Assembly (NCBI GenBank): GCA_031290055.1
Contig: JAITOH010000002.1
Location: 1-19,108, forward strand
Direction: 5' to 3'
DNA length: 19,108 nt
Source: Endomicrobium sp.
GTDB taxonomy: Bacteria > Elusimicrobiota > Endomicrobiia > Endomicrobiales > Endomicrobiaceae
The notes below the pieces were generated by a model. It was not told where the DNA came from, searched no databases, and worked only from the letters and a program-made list of their open reading frames with translations. This document shows positions 15,773 to 19,108 of this stretch, one piece after another; position 1 is the stretch's first letter; each line of letters begins with the position of its first letter. Made by a program: the position numbers and the translations under genes.

Positions 15773-16885
15773 ATGTTTAAGATTGATTTTAAAAAGTATG
15801 ATTGTTTACTTGTGACTACTGTATGTATATGCGTCATTTTTGGGGCATTTATGGTATTTTCGTCAAGTACTATTATGGCTGACATAAGGTGGTCAAGTCC
15901 TTACAAATTTTTTTACAGACAATTGTTGTGGGTTAGTGTTGGATTTGTTGCAATGTTTTTAACAGCTTTTTTAATTAACTATAAATTTTATCAAAAATAT
16001 GCAAAATTGATTTATTTAGTTGCATTGCTTTCTGTTATTGCAGTTTTGTTTATAGGAAATTCGCGTCTTGGAGCAAAGAGATGGCTTGGAATAGGTTCTT
16101 TCACTGTACAACCATCAGAGTTAGCTAAGATCGCTATAGTTATACATGTATCTGATTTTATATCAAGAAAAACGAAAGTATTCAAAAAGTGGAAAAACTT
16201 GATAGTACTTGGTATTACTATTGCACTTATGATTTTTCCAATTATTATTGAACCGGATTTAGGAACTCCTATTTTATTAGTTTTTGTATGTTTTGTCATG
16301 TTATTTTATGCTGGGGTAAAGATGCAAACTGTGTTTGTAGAAGTCATAATAGGAGCTGTATTCATAACCGAGGAAATTCTAAAAAAACCTTATAGATTAA
16401 CAAGATTTAAAGATTTCATTGCTTCTTTCATAAATATAGATGCTTCTTCTTATCAAGTAAAGCAATCTTTAAATGCACTTGGTTCTGGAGGAATTTTTGG
16501 TAAGGGAATTGGTAAAAGTGAAATGAAGCTTATGTATCTTCCAGAAGCTCATACAGATTTTATTTTCCCGGTTATAGGAGAAGAACTTGGTTTTCTGGGA
16601 GCCATAGCAGTTATTGTATTTTTTTTATATTTGTTTTTTAATGGGATGAGAATGAGTAAGAAAATGCCTGACGTTTTTTCTCAATATTTATGTTTAGGAA
16701 TAACATTTTTAATAGTTTTTCAAGCTGTTTTGAATCTATCTGTTGCCACTGGAATATTCCCTGCAAAAGGGCTACCACTTCCGTTTATATCTTTTGGAGG
16801 GACATCCCTAGTTATAACCATGATTGCTGCAGGTATACTGATAAATTTATCACAATACACGAAATTTAGTCTAAGACAAAAATAA
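15773..16885 (+). CDS. ftsW: Septal peptidoglycan glycosyltransferase FtsW (SEDS family)
   Basis: Polymerises lipid II at the division septum together with FtsI. The 370-residue protein has about nine or ten membrane segments. Family signatures are VFSSST near the N-terminus, GAKRWLGIGSFTVQPSELAK, EPDLGTPILLVFV with the catalytic-region Asp, YQVKQSLNALGSGGIFGKG, AHTDFIFPVIGEELGFLG, and LPLPFISFGGTSL. RodA is the main alternative within the SEDS family, but the place between murD and murG with ftsI in the same cluster favours FtsW. No strong ribosome binding site is visible. A possible weak terminator follows. Confidence 0.95.
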   Translation: MFKIDFKKYDCLLVTTVCICVIFGAFMVFSSSTIMADIRWSSPYKFFYRQLLWVSVGFVAMFLTAFLINYKFYQKYAKLIYLVALLSVIAVLFIGNSRLGAKRWLGIGSFTVQPSELAKIAIVIHVSDFISRKTKVFKKWKNLIVLGITIALMIFPIIIEPDLGTPILLVFVCFVMLFYAGVKMQTVFVEVIIGAVFITEEILKKPYRLTRFKDFIASFINIDASSYQVKQSLNALGSGGIFGKGIGKSEMKLMYLPEAHTDFIFPVIGEELGFLGAIAVIVFFLYLFFNGMRMSKKMPDVFSQYLCLGITFLIVFQAVLNLSVATGIFPAKGLPLPFISFGGTSLVITMIAAGILINLSQYTKFSLRQK

Positions 16886-16898
16886 AAGTGATATTGTG

Positions 16899-16918
16899 AA
16901 AACAACTTATTGTTTTTT
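16899..16918 (+). terminator. Weak AT-rich hairpin with T run after ftsW
   Basis: AAAACAA (16899-16905) and TTGTTTT (16910-16916) form a 7-bp stem with a CTTA loop, followed by TTATT. It has terminator geometry but only one G-C pair, so it would be inefficient. It lies in the 142-base gap between ftsW and murG. That gap also has a TATAAA (16984-16989) without a good -35 box. Together these could mark the end of the main dcw transcript. Confidence 0.35.
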
Positions 16919-17027
16919 ATTCCTCAATAAATAACATTCGTTAGTGTTTTATCGAAATAAAATAATTTGTGTATTACATTAGTTATAAAGATTATTTATC
17001 AATTTGTGGTTAAAAAAACTATTTCTG

Positions 17028-18098
17028 ATGATGAAAAATAAATTAATAATTATTGCTTCCAGCGGTTCTGGTGGGCATATTTATCCAGGGATCTCTTTGG
17101 CGGAAGAATTTAAAAACAAAGGTTATAGAATAATTTTTTTTATAAGTGATAATACTACTTCAATAGAGATTTTAAAACGCAGTGGATTTGAATATGTTAC
17201 CTTTAATGTATTAGGTATGCCGAGAAAAATTACAATTACATTTATATTTTTTTTGATTAGAATTAAACTTGCTTTTTTAAAAGCGTTAAAACAGATAACA
17301 AAACTTAAACCTTTGGCAGTTATAGGTATGGGAGGGTATCTTGCAGTTCCTGTTATTTTTGCTGCAAAAATACTACATAAAAAAGTTTTTATTCATGAAC
17401 AGAACACTATACCAGGTAAAGCAAATTTACTTCTAAATAAAGTAACAGATAAGACATTTGTAAGCTTTCAATCTTCAAAGATATATTTAAAGAATAGTTT
17501 TTTTTCAGGCTACCCAATAAGAAATGATATTCTATTACCATCAAAAAAAAAATCATTGCAGGATTTCAAACTTTTGAAGAAGACCCCAACAGTGCTAATT
17601 TTTGGAGGAAGTCTTGGAGCGACTAATCTTAATAAGATTGTCTTCAAGACTCTTTTTGAGTTATCTATTAAAAATGAATTTCAGGTTTTACATATAACAG
17701 GTTATAAAAATTATATTGAGATTGAGAAAAAAGCTAAGGATAATTCAAGTTACAGAGTTTTTAAATATATGCATAATATAGGTACTGCTTATGCCGCAAG
17801 TGATATTGTTATATGCCGTTCAGGTGCAGGTACAATATTTGAACTTGAGGTCTTGAATAAACATGCTATACTAGTGCCGTATCCTTATGCTACTGACAAT
17901 CATCAATATTTGAACGCAAAAGAAATAGAAAAGAAAGATGTAATAATACTACTAGAAGAAAAAAATCTTACAAAAGAAAAATTAAACAAAGCTTTATATA
18001 TTCTCAAAAAAAATATCAAAAATTATATTGTTAAAAATGTTGTTAAATCTCCACAAGAGTTAATTTTTGAGGAAATAATGAAATGTTTAAAATTTTAG
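17028..18098 (+). CDS. murG: Lipid II synthase (MurG N-acetylglucosaminyltransferase)
   Basis: Transfers GlcNAc from UDP-GlcNAc to lipid I on the inner face of the membrane, making lipid II. The GT-B fold is clear: an N-terminal IIIASSGSGGHIYPGISLAE glycine loop, MGGYLAVPVIFAAK, HEQNTIPGKAN, FGGSLGATNLN, CRSGAGTIFELEVLNKHAIL, and PYPYATDNHQYLNA, which contacts UDP-GlcNAc. I start at ATG 17028 (17031 is equally possible), since homologues begin a few residues before the glycine loop. The in-frame TTG at 17004 adds an unlikely hydrophobic leader. The usual GGGTGGH appears here as SSGSGGH. The 3' end overlaps surE by 16 bases. Confidence 0.96.
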   Translation: MMKNKLIIIASSGSGGHIYPGISLAEEFKNKGYRIIFFISDNTTSIEILKRSGFEYVTFNVLGMPRKITITFIFFLIRIKLAFLKALKQITKLKPLAVIGMGGYLAVPVIFAAKILHKKVFIHEQNTIPGKANLLLNKVTDKTFVSFQSSKIYLKNSFFSGYPIRNDILLPSKKKSLQDFKLLKKTPTVLIFGGSLGATNLNKIVFKTLFELSIKNEFQVLHITGYKNYIEIEKKAKDNSSYRVFKYMHNIGTAYAASDIVICRSGAGTIFELEVLNKHAILVPYPYATDNHQYLNAKEIEKKDVIILLEEKNLTKEKLNKALYILKKNIKNYIVKNVVKSPQELIFEEIMKCLKF

Positions 18099-18811
18099 TT
18101 TCTAATGATGATGGTGTAAAAGGCCTTGGGCTTCGCCCTTTGATAAGAGAACTTTCTAAAATTGCTAAAGTATATGTGATTGTGCCAAAAAGTCAAATGT
18201 CAGGAATGGGACATGGTATAACACTTGAAAAATACAAAAAAATTGAAAAAATTGAGAAAAATTTTTACGTCATAAAAGGTGGCACGCCTGCAGATTGTGT
18301 AAAATATGGGTTATATTCTTTTTTGAAAAATAAAGCAGATTTGGTGGTGTCTGGCATAAATACATGTCCCAATCTTGGACAAGATGTGATCTATTCAGGA
18401 ACTGTGGGTGCTGCAAGAGAAGGGGCTTTAAGAGGTGTTCCATCACTTGCTGTTTCGGCTGCAGAAATGTATGCTACAGAGTACGAACATTCTGCAATTG
18501 CAACAAGGGAAATTGCTAAAGTAATTTTAAAAAGAAAAAAAATGTTCAAAAATGTTTGTTTGAATATAAATATCCCCCAAAATTACAAAGGTATAAAAGT
18601 CGTTCCTTTGGGACTACGTAATTATGAAGAAAGTGTCGAAGTTATTACTAATGACAAGTTAAATTTTTCTTACAAAATATCTGGGAAATATAAATCCGGC
18701 AAAAAAAGCAAAGGGACAGATGTATACATAGTTGATAAAGGATATATTTCAATCACACCTTTGCAAATAAATCAAACAGATTTTTCATTAATAAAAAAAA
18801 TAAAACTGTAA
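18083..18811 (+). CDS. surE: 5'/3'-nucleotidase SurE
   Basis: Metal-dependent phosphatase acting on nucleoside 5'- and 3'-monophosphates. The 242-residue length is usual. Motifs are SNDDGVKGLGLRPL (metal-binding Asp9-Asp10), PKSQMSGMGHGITL, GGTPADCVKYGLY, VVSGINTCPNLGQDVIYSGT followed by VGAAREGALRGVPSLAVS, and TDVYIVDKGYISITPLQ near the end. The ATG lies inside the end of murG, with GAGG at 18069-18072 ten bases upstream, so translation is probably coupled. surE is not a normal follower of murG, since murC or ftsQ usually sits there. I see no sign of foreign composition. Confidence 0.96.
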   Translation: MFKILVSNDDGVKGLGLRPLIRELSKIAKVYVIVPKSQMSGMGHGITLEKYKKIEKIEKNFYVIKGGTPADCVKYGLYSFLKNKADLVVSGINTCPNLGQDVIYSGTVGAAREGALRGVPSLAVSAAEMYATEYEHSAIATREIAKVILKRKKMFKNVCLNINIPQNYKGIKVVPLGLRNYEESVEVITNDKLNFSYKISGKYKSGKKSKGTDVYIVDKGYISITPLQINQTDFSLIKKIKL

Positions 18812-18823
18812 TGGCTCTTCAAT

Positions 18824-18838
18824 ACTAATTGAATTAGT
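18824..18838. repeat. 15-base near-perfect palindrome upstream of uvrB
   Basis: ACTAATT, one central G, then AATTAGT. It lies 45 bases before the uvrB start, in the 71-base gap after surE. It could be a binding site for a dimeric regulator or a small hairpin. It does not look like a SOS box of either E. coli or B. subtilis type. No T run follows, so it is a poor terminator. Confidence 0.3.
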
Positions 18839-18882
18839 GTCCGTGTCATTAATAGTAATAAGTTAAATTGGAATGTTTACTT

Positions 18883-19108
18883 ATGGAAAAGAAATTTAAA
18901 TTAATGTCAAAATTTAAACCTTCAGGTGACCAACCATGTGCTATTGACAAGTTGTATAGTAATTATTTAGACAATAACAACTTTCAAGTTCTGCTTGGTG
19001 TCACAGGTTCAGGAAAAACGTTTGTTATGGCGAATGTCATTGAAAAATTTCAAAAACCTACTCTTATAATATCACCTAATAAAATTTTGGCGGCACAAAC
19101 TTATGCTG
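18883..19108 (+). CDS. uvrB: Excinuclease ABC subunit B, N-terminal part (runs off window)
   Basis: The helicase-like damage-verification subunit of nucleotide excision repair, acting with UvrA and UvrC. About 75 residues are visible: [14 protein letters not shown], the Walker A motif [16 protein letters not shown], and the following [12 protein letters not shown]. With the ATG at 18883 the Walker lysine is residue 45, the same number as in E. coli UvrB, which supports this start. ATG 18904 would be shorter. The family more often has AHNKTLAAQLY where this protein has [11 protein letters not shown]. The 3' part is outside the window. Confidence 0.95.
   Translation, partial: MEKKFKLMSKFKPSGDQPCAIDKLYSNYLDNNNFQVLLGVTGSGKTFVMANVIEKFQKPTLIISPNKILAAQTYA

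Noticed and set aside
17004..17027. TTG start giving MurG an extra hydrophobic leader
   Set aside because: MurG homologues start just before the glycine loop, and two ATG codons stand at that point.
1..19108. Insertion sequences, CRISPR arrays, toxin-antitoxin or phage genes, riboswitches
   Set aside because: I looked on both strands and found no repeats of CRISPR type, no transposase motifs and no small-gene pairs. Every coding region belongs to a known housekeeping family.

Overview
The window is about 19.1 kb of strongly AT-rich bacterial chromosome, packed with housekeeping genes that all read on the + strand. I see no mobile element, CRISPR array, prophage or defence locus. The lineage cannot be proven from sequence alone. 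Low G+C, a meso-diaminopimelate-type MurE, a SurE homologue, tRNA genes without encoded CCA and compact overlapping genes would fit an Elusimicrobiota/Endomicrobium-like or other reduced Gram-negative-type genome. That placement is inference with modest confidence.

Region 1 (1-3964) carries the 3' part of valS, the NTP-sanitising pyrophosphatase rdgB, a tRNA-Pro gene that begins inside the end of rdgB, gmk and rpoZ. Region 2 (3973-5838) holds the coenzyme A genes coaC and coaB and an Fe-S uracil-DNA glycosylase. CoaC and CoaB are usually fused, but here they are two ORFs meeting at TAATG just after a U UUU UUG heptamer. Region 3 (5911-7337) is RNA-rich: a CAU-anticodon tRNA (Ile2 or Met), tRNA-Val(CAC), a coiled-coil zinc-ribbon protein, and a type A RNase P RNA that starts directly after that protein's stop codon.

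Region 4 (7488-16885) is a division/cell-wall (dcw) cluster in the order rsmH-ftsL-ftsI-murE-murF-mraY-murD-ftsW. A possible weak terminator follows ftsW. Then come murG and surE (overlapping) and the start of uvrB, which runs off the window (17028-19108). mraZ is absent upstream of rsmH, and murC, murB, ddl, ftsQ, ftsA and ftsZ do not follow murG.

Functionally, MurE, MurF, MurD, MraY and MurG cover UDP-MurNAc-pentapeptide assembly and lipid I/II formation. FtsW and FtsI polymerise and cross-link septal peptidoglycan, and FtsL is their divisome partner. The RNA genes and RNase P form a tRNA-supply module, and the RNase P RNA lacks the GGU motif in L15, matching the lack of encoded CCA in all three tRNA genes. 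I found no new multi-gene system. The observations most worth checking are the coaC/coaB junction, the rdgB/tRNA-Pro overlap and the RNase P RNA architecture. No gene-free stretch exceeds about 150 bases.
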